A stretch of 64,000 bases of DNA from Parabacteroides merdae ATCC 43184. Its GTDB lineage: Bacteria; Bacteroidota; Bacteroidia; Bacteroidales; Tannerellaceae. This document shows positions 33,079 through 42,634 of this stretch, piece by piece; the stretch's first letter is position 1; the number at the start of each line of letters is the position of its first letter. Location: contig NZ_CP102286.1 of NCBI RefSeq assembly GCF_025151215.1, forward strand, positions 2,604,001-2,668,000. The letters run 5' to 3'. A model generated the notes under the pieces. The model was given only the letters and a program-made list of their open reading frames with translations. It searched no databases and was not told the DNA's origin. The position numbers and the translations under genes are program-made.

Positions 33079-33921
33079 ATGACGGACGGAATCAACACAC
33101 TGCGCTATTCGGATTTTTTCCTGGCCATGTACTTCGACGGAGGAAAAAGTTGCTTACATCGGAACCATTCCCATGTGTTAGTTTACATGTACTCCGGTGA
33201 AATGGTCATTGATGAAAGAGGAAAAACCACCCGGCTGCATAAAGGTGATTGCGCCTTTATCCGCAAGGACTTCAGTGTACAAATGACCAAGCAGGCATGG
33301 AACGGGGAACAGTTCAAAGCCATATTCCTGATGTTTACCCCCAAATTCTTGCGTGGTTTTTACAATCGTCTGGACCGGGATGCAATACCCAAAGATGCCA
33401 AGCGAGATGAAATAAGCTTGTACAAGCTGCCGTCCAACCGCCCCGATATCGTAAGTCTGTTCGAATCCATGACACCTTACTTCGATTCGAACATCCAGCC
33501 GACAGAGGAGTTATTGCAACTGAAAATGATCGAAGGCATATATGTGTTGCTTAATACGAGCAAGAACCTGTATGCTTCTATCTTCGACTTTACGGACCCG
33601 TGGAAAATCGACATACTGGAATTCCTCGAAAGTAATTACATGAACGATATATCGATGGAAGAGATCGCCAATTATACCGGCCGCAGCCTATCCACGTTCA
33701 AGCGGGACTTTAAAAAGTGCAGTACGCTTTCCCCGCGGGAATGGTTGATACACCGTCGCCTCGAAGCCGCCCGCGAGTTGATACGGAAAGGGGGACGCAA
33801 GGTATCGGATATCTGCTTTGAAGTAGGATTCAAGAACCTTTCCCACTTCTCGAAGATTTATAAAGAAACGTACGGCATTCCTCCGACAGAGGATACACAA
33901 CCGGGAATCAGTCTCGCATAG
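33079..33921 (+). CDS. AraC-family transcriptional regulator
   Basis: 280 residues. The N-terminal part is a cupin-like sensor (HVLVYMYSGEMVIDERGKTT, then LHKGDCAFIRKDFSVQM). The C-terminal 100 residues carry two helix-turn-helix motifs (MEEIANYTGRSLSTFKRDFK, then KVSDICFEVGFKNLSHFSKI and YKETYGIPP). This is the common Bacteroidetes AraC layout with a small-molecule sensor. The ligand is unknown. The hexapeptide acetyltransferase 117 bp downstream, which has its own promoter box, is a candidate target. Confidence 0.9.
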   Translation: MTDGINTLRYSDFFLAMYFDGGKSCLHRNHSHVLVYMYSGEMVIDERGKTTRLHKGDCAFIRKDFSVQMTKQAWNGEQFKAIFLMFTPKFLRGFYNRLDRDAIPKDAKRDEISLYKLPSNRPDIVSLFESMTPYFDSNIQPTEELLQLKMIEGIYVLLNTSKNLYASIFDFTDPWKIDILEFLESNYMNDISMEEIANYTGRSLSTFKRDFKKCSTLSPREWLIHRRLEAARELIRKGGRKVSDICFEVGFKNLSHFSKIYKETYGIPPTEDTQPGISLA

Positions 33922-34000
33922 GTTGCGGGACTTTTTTATTGTGGACTTTCCAACAAAGCATTTTGAACCACACAACAAAACCATTGCGCCACTACCCGCC

Positions 34001-34008
34001 TACCTTTG
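34001..34008 (+). promoter_or_regulatory. -7 box of the sugar O-acetyltransferase gene
   Basis: TACCTTTG, 30 bp upstream of the ATG at 34039; it shows the gene is transcribed separately from the AraC gene. Confidence 0.6.
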
Positions 34009-34038
34009 CATCAGAAAACGAAATAAAGAAAGAATAAC

Positions 34039-34629
34039 ATGAAGACTATCTTTGAAAAAGATTTATCGGGTGAAATAGTTTCGCCCAATGAGCCAGGTTA
34101 CGAAGCGTTGATCACCGACATTTTCGCCACCATCCGAACCGCTACGGAAATGAATACAGGTTACCGCACTCCGGAAGAGGTACACGAATACATGGGCCGG
34201 ATTCTCGGCAAACCCCTCGAAGAGAGCACGACGGTACTGCCGCCGCTCTACATCGACTACGGTAAGCCTGTCACGATTGGGAAGGGATGTTTCATCCAGC
34301 AGTGTTGTACCTTCTTCGGACGCGGCGGCATCACGATTGGCGATGAAGTATTCATTGGTCCGAAGGTCAACCTGATCACCATCAACCACGACCCGGACCC
34401 GGAAAACCGCAGCGCGACCTACGGCCGTCCGATCGTAATCGAAGACAAGGCATGGATCGGCATCAATTCAACCATCCTTCCGGGAGTACGCATCGGCTAC
34501 GGAGCTATCGTCGGAGCCGGTAGCGTAGTGACCAAAGACGTGCCTCCCATGACAGTGGTAGCCGGCAATCCGGCAAAATTCATCAAGAAGATAGAAACGG
34601 GGAAAGGTATAAACGATAAATTAGATTAA
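34039..34629 (+). CDS. hexapeptide sugar O-acetyltransferase (LacA/Maa type)
   Basis: 196 residues. A short helical N-terminus is followed by left-handed beta-helix hexapeptides: [40 protein letters not shown], then [20 protein letters not shown] and [15 protein letters not shown]. The catalytic His lies in ITINHDPDP. The family acetylates sugars or aromatic alcohols with acetyl-CoA and includes maltose and galactoside acetyltransferases. The substrate here is unknown. The preceding AraC regulator may control it. Confidence 0.88.
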   Translation: MKTIFEKDLSGEIVSPNEPGYEALITDIFATIRTATEMNTGYRTPEEVHEYMGRILGKPLEESTTVLPPLYIDYGKPVTIGKGCFIQQCCTFFGRGGITIGDEVFIGPKVNLITINHDPDPENRSATYGRPIVIEDKAWIGINSTILPGVRIGYGAIVGAGSVVTKDVPPMTVVAGNPAKFIKKIETGKGINDKLD

Positions 34630-34636
34630 GTTACTG

Positions 34637-34836
34637 ATTGACAACACTCCCAATTCTCACAGTTCTCATAGGCTTGAGAACTTTTTCTCATCATCATGAG
34701 AATTTATTCTCATAGGCATGGGAAAAAATGCTCATCGGCATGAGAAAACTTTCCCCTGCACACAAGAAAGTTTTCTCATGCCTATATGACAATTTTCCCG
34801 TGCCTACGCCCAAACGCTCTCCTTGGCATAAGAAAA
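34637..34836. repeat. palindromic array of CTCATAGGCATGAGAAAA-like words
   Basis: A word close to TTCTCATAGGCATGAGAAAA or its complement recurs six to seven times, variably degenerate. 34737-34753 and 34766-34782 are perfect 17-base inverted arms (GGCATGAGAAAACTTTC and its complement) around a 12-nt loop. It fills the space between the convergent acetyltransferase and DUF6078 genes, where it may also act as terminator. Confidence 0.75.
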
Positions 34837-34851
34837 ATATAAACTCAGGAT

Positions 34852-35286
34852 TTACCAACTATACTCTTCCTGATATTCATCATAAACCGGTTCGGTATCG
34901 ATTCCGTTATTGACGAATATCTGCCGGATATGCTCCTGTTCGGAGGGCGTGACATGGCGTTCTTTATGAAGAATCCGGTAAAACATGCTTCGCCCGAAAT
35001 AATAATATACCTGTCTTCTGACCGCAATCGCCTTTCGATAATTCAAGTCGTCAAACATACGGCTGATCCCCAATCCGTACACAGCCATCCGGTCGGCTTT
35101 GAAATACCGACAATTTTCACCATCCGGCGAAACATTATTCGGGTTTATGACAGGCACGGAATACCTGCTCTCCGGAATCCGAAGGGCAACTTGATGACGG
35201 AGGCATTTATCAGCCACTTTACACTGCCCGCAAAAGCAATGAGAAAAATCGAAAGGGACGGATTCGTAATTAAATTCAGGCTTCAT
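34852..35286 (-). CDS. DUF6078-like cysteine-rich protein
   Basis: 144 residues. The N-terminal half has clustered Cys and His (FSHCFCGQCKVADKCLRHQV, then NCRYFKA), consistent with a metal site. The C-terminal half is helical and basic (YRKAIAVRRQVYYYFGRSMF). I associate it with DUF6078, a Bacteroidales family of unknown role. It lies 28 bp downstream of the CCA-adding enzyme gene and is probably in the same transcript. There is no signal peptide. Confidence 0.75.
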   Translation of the reverse strand: MKPEFNYESVPFDFSHCFCGQCKVADKCLRHQVALRIPESRYSVPVINPNNVSPDGENCRYFKADRMAVYGLGISRMFDDLNYRKAIAVRRQVYYYFGRSMFYRILHKERHVTPSEQEHIRQIFVNNGIDTEPVYDEYQEEYSW

Positions 35287-35314
35287 CTGTTCTTCTATTT
35301 ATAATTATTCTCAA

Positions 35315-36748
35315 TCATTCCTTTACCGGTTTCAACCCCATCTTCTCCGCCCGTTGAAGCATAAAAGTATGGGCCGCTTCGTATTCGTTCGGGATCACGC
35401 CGTCGAGGATCGCGTTCTTGATGGCTTCTTTCAGGACACCGACGGGTTGCGAAGGCGGCAAGCCGAATGTTTCCATAATTTCCTCGCCTGTCACAGGGGG
35501 CTGGAAGTTGCGGACACGGTCTTTCTCTTCTATATCGGCGAGCTTGCTGCGTACCTTCTGAAAATTGGCCAGGAAACGACGTACCTTTTCGGGATTCTTG
35601 CTCGTGATATCGGCTTCGCAAAGTTTCATCAAGTCGTCTATATCGTCACCTGCATCAAACAGGAGGCGGCGGATAGCGGAATCCGTCACCTCATCGTCGG
35701 ACAAGGCGATCGGGCGCATGTGCAGGCTGACCATCTTCTGGACATATTTCATCTTCTCGTTCATCGGTAGTTTCATCTTGCGGAAGATACCGGGAATCAT
35801 CTTCTCACCAATGAAATTATGATTGTGGAACGTCCAGCCCAGGCGCGGGTCGAAACGCTTCGTCGCCGGCTTGGCTATATCATGAAAAAGGGCACTCCAG
35901 CGCAACCACAGGTTATCAGAGGTCTTGCTCAGGCGGTCGAGCACCATCAAGGTATGGGCGAAGTTATCCTTATGCCCGATCCCTTCCTTCGTCTCCACTC
36001 CTTTCAGGGCACAGAGTTCGGGGAAGATCAACGGCAGCAACCCGCAACGTTCCAGCAGGTCGAAACCGACAGAAGGTTTCGGCGAAAGGACGATCTTATT
36101 CAACTCATCCACGATACGCTCTTTCGAGATGATCGAGATGCGCTCCTTGTTCCGTTCAATCGCATCGAAAGTGTCGGGATCGATAAAGAATCCTAACTGG
36201 CTGGCAAAGCGGACGGCACGCATCATGCGCAACGGATCGTCGCTAAACGTAATATCCGGATCGAGAGGCGTACGGATCAGTAAATTATCCATATCGGTCA
36301 AGCCATCGAAAGGATCGACCAGTTCACCATACCGGTCCTTATTCAGGCAAAGCGCCAGAGCGTTGATCGTAAAGTCACGGCGGTTTTGGTCGTCTTCGAG
36401 CGTCCCGTCTTCGACAATCGGCTTGCGGCTGTCATGCGTGTAGGATTCCTTGCGGGCGCCGACAAACTCCAGTTCCAGATCGCCGGCTTTCACCTGTGCC
36501 GTACCGAAGTTCTTGAAAACGGACAGATAAGCTCCCCGTCCCAATTTCCGGGCAACAGCTTTCGCCAGCTCGATTCCGCTCCCGATGGCAACGACATCGA
36601 TATCTTTGGAAGGGCGATGCAGAAAGATATCCCGCACATAACCGCCAATCACATATGCTTCAACTCCCAACTCGTCCGCCGCCTCCGAAATCAAATGAAA
36701 CGGTTTCGCCGAAATATGTTTTAATATGTCTTCTTGTTCTATATACAT
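35315..36748 (-). CDS. CCA tRNA nucleotidyltransferase with HD domain
   Basis: 477 residues from the ATG at 36748 ([20 protein letters not shown]); a TTG further up is less likely. Nucleotidyltransferase motif: [20 protein letters not shown], with the DxD. The neck and RNA-binding helices follow, and an HD domain is seen in [17 protein letters not shown]. The enzyme adds or repairs the 3' CCA of tRNAs, needed here because tRNA-Pro at 13.4 kb lacks an encoded CCA. The HD domain is typical of Bacteroidetes and gamma-proteobacterial forms and may carry phosphohydrolase activity. Confidence 0.94.
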   Translation of the reverse strand: MYIEQEDILKHISAKPFHLISEAADELGVEAYVIGGYVRDIFLHRPSKDIDVVAIGSGIELAKAVARKLGRGAYLSVFKNFGTAQVKAGDLELEFVGARKESYTHDSRKPIVEDGTLEDDQNRRDFTINALALCLNKDRYGELVDPFDGLTDMDNLLIRTPLDPDITFSDDPLRMMRAVRFASQLGFFIDPDTFDAIERNKERISIISKERIVDELNKIVLSPKPSVGFDLLERCGLLPLIFPELCALKGVETKEGIGHKDNFAHTLMVLDRLSKTSDNLWLRWSALFHDIAKPATKRFDPRLGWTFHNHNFIGEKMIPGIFRKMKLPMNEKMKYVQKMVSLHMRPIALSDDEVTDSAIRRLLFDAGDDIDDLMKLCEADITSKNPEKVRRFLANFQKVRSKLADIEEKDRVRNFQPPVTGEEIMETFGLPPSQPVGVLKEAIKNAILDGVIPNEYEAAHTFMLQRAEKMGLKPVKE

Positions 36749-36860
36749 ATATATATTGTTTATCAACAAATTTATCTGTTACTTTTGGATCAAGCCCAAA
36801 GCAACAGACACGCAAAGATAATTAAATTCTTGCGGGGATGCTAATTCTCTCTTTTTCCAA

Positions 36861-36868
36861 TATCTTTG
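36861..36868 (+). promoter_or_regulatory. -7 box of the 36.9-kb lipoprotein gene
   Basis: TATCTTTG, 39 bp upstream of the ATG at 36908. Confidence 0.65.
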
Positions 36869-36907
36869 CAGGGAATAAAAGTAGTAGACAATTAAAGAAG
36901 TATCATA

Positions 36908-37738
36908 ATGAAAAAGTCAGCAATCTGTATAACACTTGCAACCCTGGCACTGGCCGGTTGTAACAATGACGAGAAGAATGCACAGGCAAGGCTGGACAAT
37001 GCCAGAAGCATGTATGAACAGAATGAGTTCTTTGCTGCCAAAAATGAAATAGACAGCATCCGCATCCTATACCCGAAAGAGTTCAAGGTGATCCGGGAAG
37101 GTCTGACACTAATGCGCCAAGTGGAGCAAAAGGAGGCGGAACGCAACTTGGCCTTTTGCGACAGCCTGATCCCTGTCAAGCAACAGGAATTGGAAGGATT
37201 GAAGAAAGGTTTTAACTTCGAAAAGGATTCCGCCTATAACGAAATCGGCAATTATGTCTCCAAGCAACAGACTATCGAACGCAACATCCAGCGTTGTTAC
37301 ATCCGTTCTGGCGTAAACGAGAAAGGAGAGATGTACCTGGCAAGTGTTTATTTCGGAGGCAAGCCAATCAATCATACCGGCATCAAGTTGAGTATCCAGG
37401 ACGGCCTTTTCGCCGAAACGCCTGCCATTCCTTACGACGGCGGCCTGAACTACCATTTCAAGGACTTAGGGAATACGACCGAAGTCGTGACCTATCAAGG
37501 AGAAAAATGCGAAGATGCCGTCAAGTTCATTTTTGCCAATAAAGAGAAGCGCATCAAGGTTGAATATACGGGAGGCAAGCCTTATATCCTCTACATTGCC
37601 GATGCGGATAAGAAAGCAATCGCCTCGACCTATGAACTGGCTGTCGTATTAAGCGACATCGAAAAGCTGACGAAAGAGAAGGAAAAGGCCACTAAGAAGT
37701 TGGCTTATCTGGAAAAGAAGCTTTCAGGTAAGAAATAA
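36908..37738 (+). CDS. lipoprotein with coiled-coil ends
   Basis: 276 residues. The signal peptide ends in the lipobox TLALAGCNN (Cys18). The mature part has a TPR-like or coiled-coil N-terminal helix pair (ARLDNARSMYEQNEFFAAKN), a beta-rich centre (GEMYLASVYFGGKPINHTGI) and a long Lys/Glu coiled coil at the C-terminus (DIEKLTKEKEKATKKLAYLE). It is probably anchored to the outer membrane. I recognise it only as a conserved Bacteroidales lipoprotein. It is monocistronic, between its own promoter box and terminator. Confidence 0.8.
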   Translation: MKKSAICITLATLALAGCNNDEKNAQARLDNARSMYEQNEFFAAKNEIDSIRILYPKEFKVIREGLTLMRQVEQKEAERNLAFCDSLIPVKQQELEGLKKGFNFEKDSAYNEIGNYVSKQQTIERNIQRCYIRSGVNEKGEMYLASVYFGGKPINHTGIKLSIQDGLFAETPAIPYDGGLNYHFKDLGNTTEVVTYQGEKCEDAVKFIFANKEKRIKVEYTGGKPYILYIADADKKAIASTYELAVVLSDIEKLTKEKEKATKKLAYLEKKLSGKK

Positions 37739-37764
37739 AAACATCTCCAAAAATTACTAAAAAG

Positions 37765-37804
37765 AAAGGCGGCTCCCTTTGCAGGAGGCCGCCTTTCTTT
37801 TTTT
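37765..37804 (+). terminator. terminator of the 36.9-kb lipoprotein gene
   Basis: AAAGGCGGC and GCCGCCTTT arms followed by CTTTTTTT; also placed at the convergent end of the DUF6383 gene. Confidence 0.8.
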
Positions 37805-37819
37805 ATAAGATCATCGTCC

Positions 37820-40336
37820 TTATTTTACAATCACTTTGTAAGTGGCGTCACCTTCGACTGTTACCAATACAATGCCGGATGTTGCTGGCATTGAGAAGTA
37901 TTCAGAATTTGCTCTGCGAACACCGATTATCTGTCCTAAGATATTAGATAAAGTAATCATCTTACCGGAAGCATTCGTCACGATAACCTGACCGTCATTG
38001 CTGATCACCTTGATCTCTGAAACATTCATTTCTTCATTGGCCGTCGGAGCGGAAGCGGTCTGTACTTCGAATGCTGCACTCGGAGTGGCCTGCATAACGG
38101 CAAAACCGTTCACAACACCTACATAAGGCTTACCATTCTCATTCAGCTCTTTCTGATTTTCCAGATAATAACCGCCTTCTTCTGCAGTCTTGAATGCGAA
38201 GAGAGCAGGGTTGTTCTTCATTGTCTTAATCGAGTCGTGAGAGATGAACATTGCATAAGTATCGGCATCGATACCTGCTCTTGTTGTATCTTTGGCAGCT
38301 AAGTAATAGCGAATATTGGCTTCGGCTTTGCCACCATTAGCGACACCGGAAGAAATAAAATACAATTGTTTACCAGCAATGACTGTATCTTGTTCAACCC
38401 ACAAACTAAAATTATCTGCTCCATAATTTGTTTTTGTAATCGGATTACCTTCATCTTTCATTTCAGCAAAGAAGTTCAGCGGATTCATCGCCAAAGCATT
38501 GTTGTTATAAGCCAAACGCTTGTGAGCACTTGCAAATGAAGCATATTCGGGGGCGTCAACGGCTTCAAGGTTTACGTAAGCTGCTTTCTCTGACAACTGT
38601 ACACAAGAAGTATTGACATTCATACCTACATACTGATTAGTAGAAGACAACATGGCATACTTTTCAGCAGTAGCATCAGAAATAAATCTAAAAGATTCAG
38701 CAGTTCCAACAGATGAGAACTTCAGACTATCATTCTGTTTTGCGAGCATATCTTTATTAAACATTGCTCTTAACTTATATGAAGTGACAAACAAGGTATC
38801 TAACAAACTCTTTGCACCACCAGCTTCTTCAACTTTATCCACTACCAACTTAAAGATTGCTGCATCTTTTGCATCACCGACTTTACCTTTCAAGATAGAA
38901 TCTGTAGTATATGCATAAATATTACTTACTCCTGTTGTTCCAGAAACCAAGTTCAGTACATAACCGTTAGCGTTCAATTCTTCTTCCGTAAAATAGAGAG
39001 AACCTAAATACTTATCATTCAGATTAACCTCTTGTTTAAATATTTTCACGGAGTCAGAACCAAACAAATAAGTGTTTTCTTTTCCTTGTACAGCAAAAAC
39101 TTCCTGATCTACGATCATACTTGAATTTGATTGACGATCAACAACAGAATATTTACCGTTATTTTCTTTAATATACCACTGACCTCTTGCCAAATTCATA
39201 GAAGGAACGCTGTCACCTCCCATAAAGGCATCTTTCGTCACATAATATTTACCGTTATCAGCACCTTCGCTTACCTTCTGTAAGAAGTAAACACCTGTAC
39301 CGGTCGGGATTGTAACAGGAGTTCCTTTTGAAACATTAATCAAAGGAAGTTTACCCTGCAAAGGCTGAGCACCCACTCCAAACTTAGACACAGTTAAAAC
39401 CTTGGTATTGCCAACCTGAGCATAAACAACGCGAACCGTATCACCCACTTCTGTATTAACGTCTAAATTATCATCAAAATCAGGAGCTCCTGCAACAAAC
39501 ATTGCAATAGAATCATTCTGCAAATTGACAACAAACTTAAAGTGCTTGCAAAGCTCATTAGGACGCAAAACTTCACGAATTGAATCTAATGCAAACCCTG
39601 CACCAAATACATCCTCTTGATTATTGATTGTCGTTTTGAGTGTATCAACACCTAAAAACTTCTTTACACCATTTGAATATGCTTCATCACCTTTCACCTG
39701 TAAAGTCATAAAACCTTTATCTCCAACAGAATTAGCAATCAAATCTTCACCTGTAAAGATATTCCCTTCATATTTATCACCAAATGTCAACTGAAAAGTA
39801 CTGAAACCATCGCCGAGATCCTGCGGGGTCATGGTCATTGTGTCAGGCTTAGTTACAGCCAACTCCAGCTCACTTCCTCCAGTAAAAACAATGCCATCAT
39901 TAGCATCTAAAGCCAATGTCATTTTTTTACCATCACTTAGTGAAGCACTTAAACTGCCTCCATCTGTAAACGTCCATTTGCTTACGCCAGCAGCCAAAGT
40001 AGGCTTAGCATCTTGAGATGCAGCAAAAGATAAAACAGCATTTGTCTTTTTGTTCTTAAATTGATAAACTGTTCCAGCAGTTTCTGTTATTCCCGTAATT
40101 TCCCAAAGAGCGGAATCACGAGCAGCTTTATTCACATTCTCAAATGAAGTGATTTCTTTCACTACTACCGAATCAGCCTTGTTACCATCCAAAGACAAGT
40201 ATTTATTACCACTCTTCAAGTAATAATAATTACCGACAGTCCATTCTTTACTCGGAACATCACTTGCCGCACTCGCCGCAGTAAAAGTTCCTACTGTCAT
40301 TAAGGCCGCAGCCAAAAGTGTAAATTTTTTATTCAT
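37820..40336 (-). CDS. large secreted protein with DUF6383-like C-terminus
   Basis: 838 residues from the ATG at 40336. The signal peptide is MNKKFTLLAAALMTVGTFTA. The first domain resembles lectin-like trefoil blades (YYYLKSGNKYLSLDGNKADS), and similar beta-rich units recur through the protein. The C-terminal 80 residues (NVSEIKVISNDGQVIVTNAS, then GIVLVTVEGDATYKVIVK) look like DUF6383 and like a type IX secretion sorting domain. I associate DUF6383 proteins with Parabacteroides, where they are abundant surface proteins. It is probably surface-exposed; its function is unknown. A TATCTTTG box lies 38 bp upstream. Confidence 0.8.
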   Translation of the reverse strand: MNKKFTLLAAALMTVGTFTAASAASDVPSKEWTVGNYYYLKSGNKYLSLDGNKADSVVVKEITSFENVNKAARDSALWEITGITETAGTVYQFKNKKTNAVLSFAASQDAKPTLAAGVSKWTFTDGGSLSASLSDGKKMTLALDANDGIVFTGGSELELAVTKPDTMTMTPQDLGDGFSTFQLTFGDKYEGNIFTGEDLIANSVGDKGFMTLQVKGDEAYSNGVKKFLGVDTLKTTINNQEDVFGAGFALDSIREVLRPNELCKHFKFVVNLQNDSIAMFVAGAPDFDDNLDVNTEVGDTVRVVYAQVGNTKVLTVSKFGVGAQPLQGKLPLINVSKGTPVTIPTGTGVYFLQKVSEGADNGKYYVTKDAFMGGDSVPSMNLARGQWYIKENNGKYSVVDRQSNSSMIVDQEVFAVQGKENTYLFGSDSVKIFKQEVNLNDKYLGSLYFTEEELNANGYVLNLVSGTTGVSNIYAYTTDSILKGKVGDAKDAAIFKLVVDKVEEAGGAKSLLDTLFVTSYKLRAMFNKDMLAKQNDSLKFSSVGTAESFRFISDATAEKYAMLSSTNQYVGMNVNTSCVQLSEKAAYVNLEAVDAPEYASFASAHKRLAYNNNALAMNPLNFFAEMKDEGNPITKTNYGADNFSLWVEQDTVIAGKQLYFISSGVANGGKAEANIRYYLAAKDTTRAGIDADTYAMFISHDSIKTMKNNPALFAFKTAEEGGYYLENQKELNENGKPYVGVVNGFAVMQATPSAAFEVQTASAPTANEEMNVSEIKVISNDGQVIVTNASGKMITLSNILGQIIGVRRANSEYFSMPATSGIVLVTVEGDATYKVIVK

Positions 40337-40373
40337 ATGCAAATTGTTTAATCATTTAATCCTTTAACAGAGG

Positions 40374-40381
40374 CAAAGATA
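40374..40381 (-). promoter_or_regulatory. -7 box of the DUF6383 gene
   Basis: Minus strand TATCTTTG, 38 bp upstream of the ATG at 40336. Confidence 0.65.
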
Positions 40382-40471
40382 GAAAAGTTCAGTCGCACAA
40401 AATTATAATCTACTATAAAAGATACTTACATCTGGGCATAATGTACAAAAGCGCCTTTATCCGTGCCATAA

Positions 40472-40502
40472 TAAAAAAGGCTCGCCACCAAAGTGACGAG
40501 CC
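40472..40502 (-). terminator. terminator downstream of mscS
   Basis: GGCTCGCCAC pairs with GTGACGAGCC; the minus strand continues with TTTTTT. It is 200 bp past the mscS stop, so that transcript would have a long AT-rich 3' tail. The rest of 40503-40702 shows no gene. Confidence 0.7.
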
Positions 40503-40702
40503 GGGAATCATTTTCTCTTATAATCAAATAATAATACTAAAGTAATGAAATAAAGTTCTTAATATCTTATACTTATATCGTCCTTGTTAATTATTATAAT
40601 GATTGACAAAGATAAATCTTTTTATCCAAAGTCCTATCCTTCAAAAGGACTCCTTACAAAACCGGGCGATTATTGAACGAACCCATTTCTTTTTAGGACA
40701 AA

Positions 40703-41542
40703 TCAGTTATCAGCCCGATGCACAGTAAGTTGCGGAAACGGGAAGTTGATGCCTTTTTCATTAAATGTTGCATAAACCGCTTGATTGATGCCAAAATAAA
40801 CTTCCCAATAATTCGGACTTTCCACCCATACACGGACAACAATATTCACACTGCTGTCTGCCAACGCATGCAAGGCAATGAAAGGAGCCGGATCAGTCAG
40901 AATACGAGAGTCACGGGCAATAATCGTTTCGATCACCGCCTTTACTTTATCATAATCCTCACCATAATCGACACCGAATGTCCAATCTACTCGGCGGGTA
41001 GTCTGCCGGCTAAAGTTCGTAACCGCACCACTGCTGAGCGAACCGTTCGGGATATACACCATTTTATTATCAGGTGTTGCCAAGATCGTATGAAAAATCT
41101 GGATTTCCTTCACCGTACCGCCCGTACCTTGCGCTTCGATATAGTCACCGACTTTGAATGGCTTGAACAAAAGAATAATCAATCCACCCGCAAAATTTGC
41201 CAGATTACCGCTCAAAGCCATACCGACAGCAACACCTGCAGAAGCAAGAAGAGCAGCAAACGAAGTCGTTTGTACACCCAAAGCACCGACAACCGAGATG
41301 ATCAATAAAATAGTCAGGACAACATTTACCAAACTTCCGACAAAAGTTTTGACTGAAGGATCGATATCACGTTTCAATAAAACCCGTTTTATCAGTTTAT
41401 TCACCAAATTAATCAGGAGACGCCCGACTATAAAAACCAAAAACGCCTTGATAAGTGTCCATCCCAACGCCGCCCCTTGCGTCATCAGGGAATTCAAAAT
41501 ACCTTCCAGACCATGTGAAAGATCAATTGCTGTTACAATCAT
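40703..41542 (-). CDS. small-conductance mechanosensitive channel (MscS family)
   Basis: 279 residues. Three membrane helices (LGWTLIKAFLVFIVGRLLIN, then VNVVLTILLIISVVGALGV and the pore helix AALLASAGVAVGMALSGNLA, NFAGGLIILLF) are followed by the beta domain (KPFKVGDYIEAQGTGGTVKE) and the alpha-beta domain ending FPFPQLTVHRADN. The Gly/Ala-packed TM3 is the gate. It releases osmolytes when membrane tension rises. The length is the same as classical MscS. It has its own promoter box and terminator. Confidence 0.94.
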   Translation of the reverse strand: MIVTAIDLSHGLEGILNSLMTQGAALGWTLIKAFLVFIVGRLLINLVNKLIKRVLLKRDIDPSVKTFVGSLVNVVLTILLIISVVGALGVQTTSFAALLASAGVAVGMALSGNLANFAGGLIILLFKPFKVGDYIEAQGTGGTVKEIQIFHTILATPDNKMVYIPNGSLSSGAVTNFSRQTTRRVDWTFGVDYGEDYDKVKAVIETIIARDSRILTDPAPFIALHALADSSVNIVVRVWVESPNYWEVYFGINQAVYATFNEKGINFPFPQLTVHRADN

Positions 41543-41615
41543 AATTATTTATATTTATGGAAATTCATACTAATTACATAACAATCATTCATTCCAAAAG
41601 TATTAGAAATTGTAG

Positions 41616-41623
41616 CAAAGGTA
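41616..41623 (-). promoter_or_regulatory. -7 box of mscS
   Basis: Minus strand TACCTTTG, 74 bp upstream of the ATG at 41542. Confidence 0.6.
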
Positions 41624-41663
41624 TAAAGTTTTTTTATTCGAATAAAGAACCGATTTTATTATG

Positions 41664-41671
41664 TAGTTTTG
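41664..41671 (+). promoter_or_regulatory. -7 box of the TPR-protein gene
   Basis: TAGTTTTG, matching TAnnTTTG, 34 bp upstream of the ATG at 41706. Confidence 0.6.
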
Positions 41672-41705
41672 CAAACGCTCAGAAAACAGATATAAACAAT
41701 AGAAA

Positions 41706-42533
41706 ATGAGGACTTTCTTGATTATTATAGGTTTGTTCCTGTTTATAGGAAACAGCTTTGCACAATCATACGAAGAATTAATAGAGAAAAGCTACGACTT
41801 CGTAGATAAAGGCGATTTGGTGTCCGCAGAAGAGAGCCTGAAAGCGGCCATGCGCAAAGAACCGGCTAACCCGTTGAACTATGCCTTGCTTACGAACCTC
41901 GGAACCATACAGCGCCGACAGGGGAAGCTGCAAGAGGCTCTCATCTCCTACACTTCCGCACTAAGCGGGCATACAAAGAACATCACCATTCTCGAAAACC
42001 GGGCTTCCCTTTATACAGAATTGGGAGAAACAGAAAAAGCTTTGAACGATTACAACACCTTGTTAATAGAAAATCCGGAACATCAGGAGGCGCTTTATTG
42101 CCGAGGGCTGCTCTATATACAGTTACAAAATTATATGTGGGCAGAACAGGATTTCGACAAAATTCTGGAAGTAAACGAGAAATCGGTTCGTGCTCGCCTC
42201 GGCCATGCCATCTTGGAAAAGATGCGTGGGAACTACGACGAGAGCGAACGGATATTCAATTACCTGATTAGCGAGATGCCCCGCGACTGGATCCTCTACG
42301 AAGGACGGGCGGATTTGTATTTTATGATGGGAAAAAATGCACGGGCAATGGCAGATATAGAAAAAGTCTTTACCGAAAGCGAACCGACAGCCAACCTCTA
42401 TGTGTTGAGAGGCAAGATCAAGCTGGCACAATACGAAAAGGAGCGGGCAGCCCTCGATTTCAAGAAAGCAGAATCAATGGGATACAATAAAGAAGTTATC
42501 AAGGAACTTCTTAAATTGACAATGAACAATTGA
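41706..42533 (+). CDS. secreted tetratricopeptide-repeat protein
   Basis: 275 residues. The signal peptide is MRTFLIIIGLFLFIGNSFAQ. Seven or so TPR units follow, for example AEESLKAAMRKEPANPLNYA, ALISYTSALSGHTKNITILE and RASLYTELGETEKALNDYNT. There is no catalytic motif; it is probably a periplasmic or outer-membrane scaffold. It is monocistronic and convergent with leuB across an AATTGAC-type repeat region. Confidence 0.85.
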   Translation: MRTFLIIIGLFLFIGNSFAQSYEELIEKSYDFVDKGDLVSAEESLKAAMRKEPANPLNYALLTNLGTIQRRQGKLQEALISYTSALSGHTKNITILENRASLYTELGETEKALNDYNTLLIENPEHQEALYCRGLLYIQLQNYMWAEQDFDKILEVNEKSVRARLGHAILEKMRGNYDESERIFNYLISEMPRDWILYEGRADLYFMMGKNARAMADIEKVFTESEPTANLYVLRGKIKLAQYEKERAALDFKKAESMGYNKEVIKELLKLTMNN

Positions 42534-42634
42534 CAATTAGGCTTCGCGTTACCAAAATCGGCTGAAAACCAAAATAATTGTCAATTGTCAACTGCTAATG
42601 TAATTGTCAATTGTTAATGTAATTGACAATCCAT
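42519..42634. repeat. AATTGTCAATT-type inverted heptad repeats
   Basis: Several copies of (AATTGAC)n and its complement lie between and into the ends of the convergent TPR and leuB genes. They can fold into AT-rich hairpins and may replace a classical terminator. Confidence 0.6.

Noticed and set aside
34637..34836. CRISPR array
   Set aside because: Repeats are degenerate, alternate in orientation and have no regular spacers; no cas genes nearby.
40503..40702. Small RNA between the mscS terminator and mscS stop
   Set aside because: AT-rich with no promoter box or stable fold; best read as 3' UTR.
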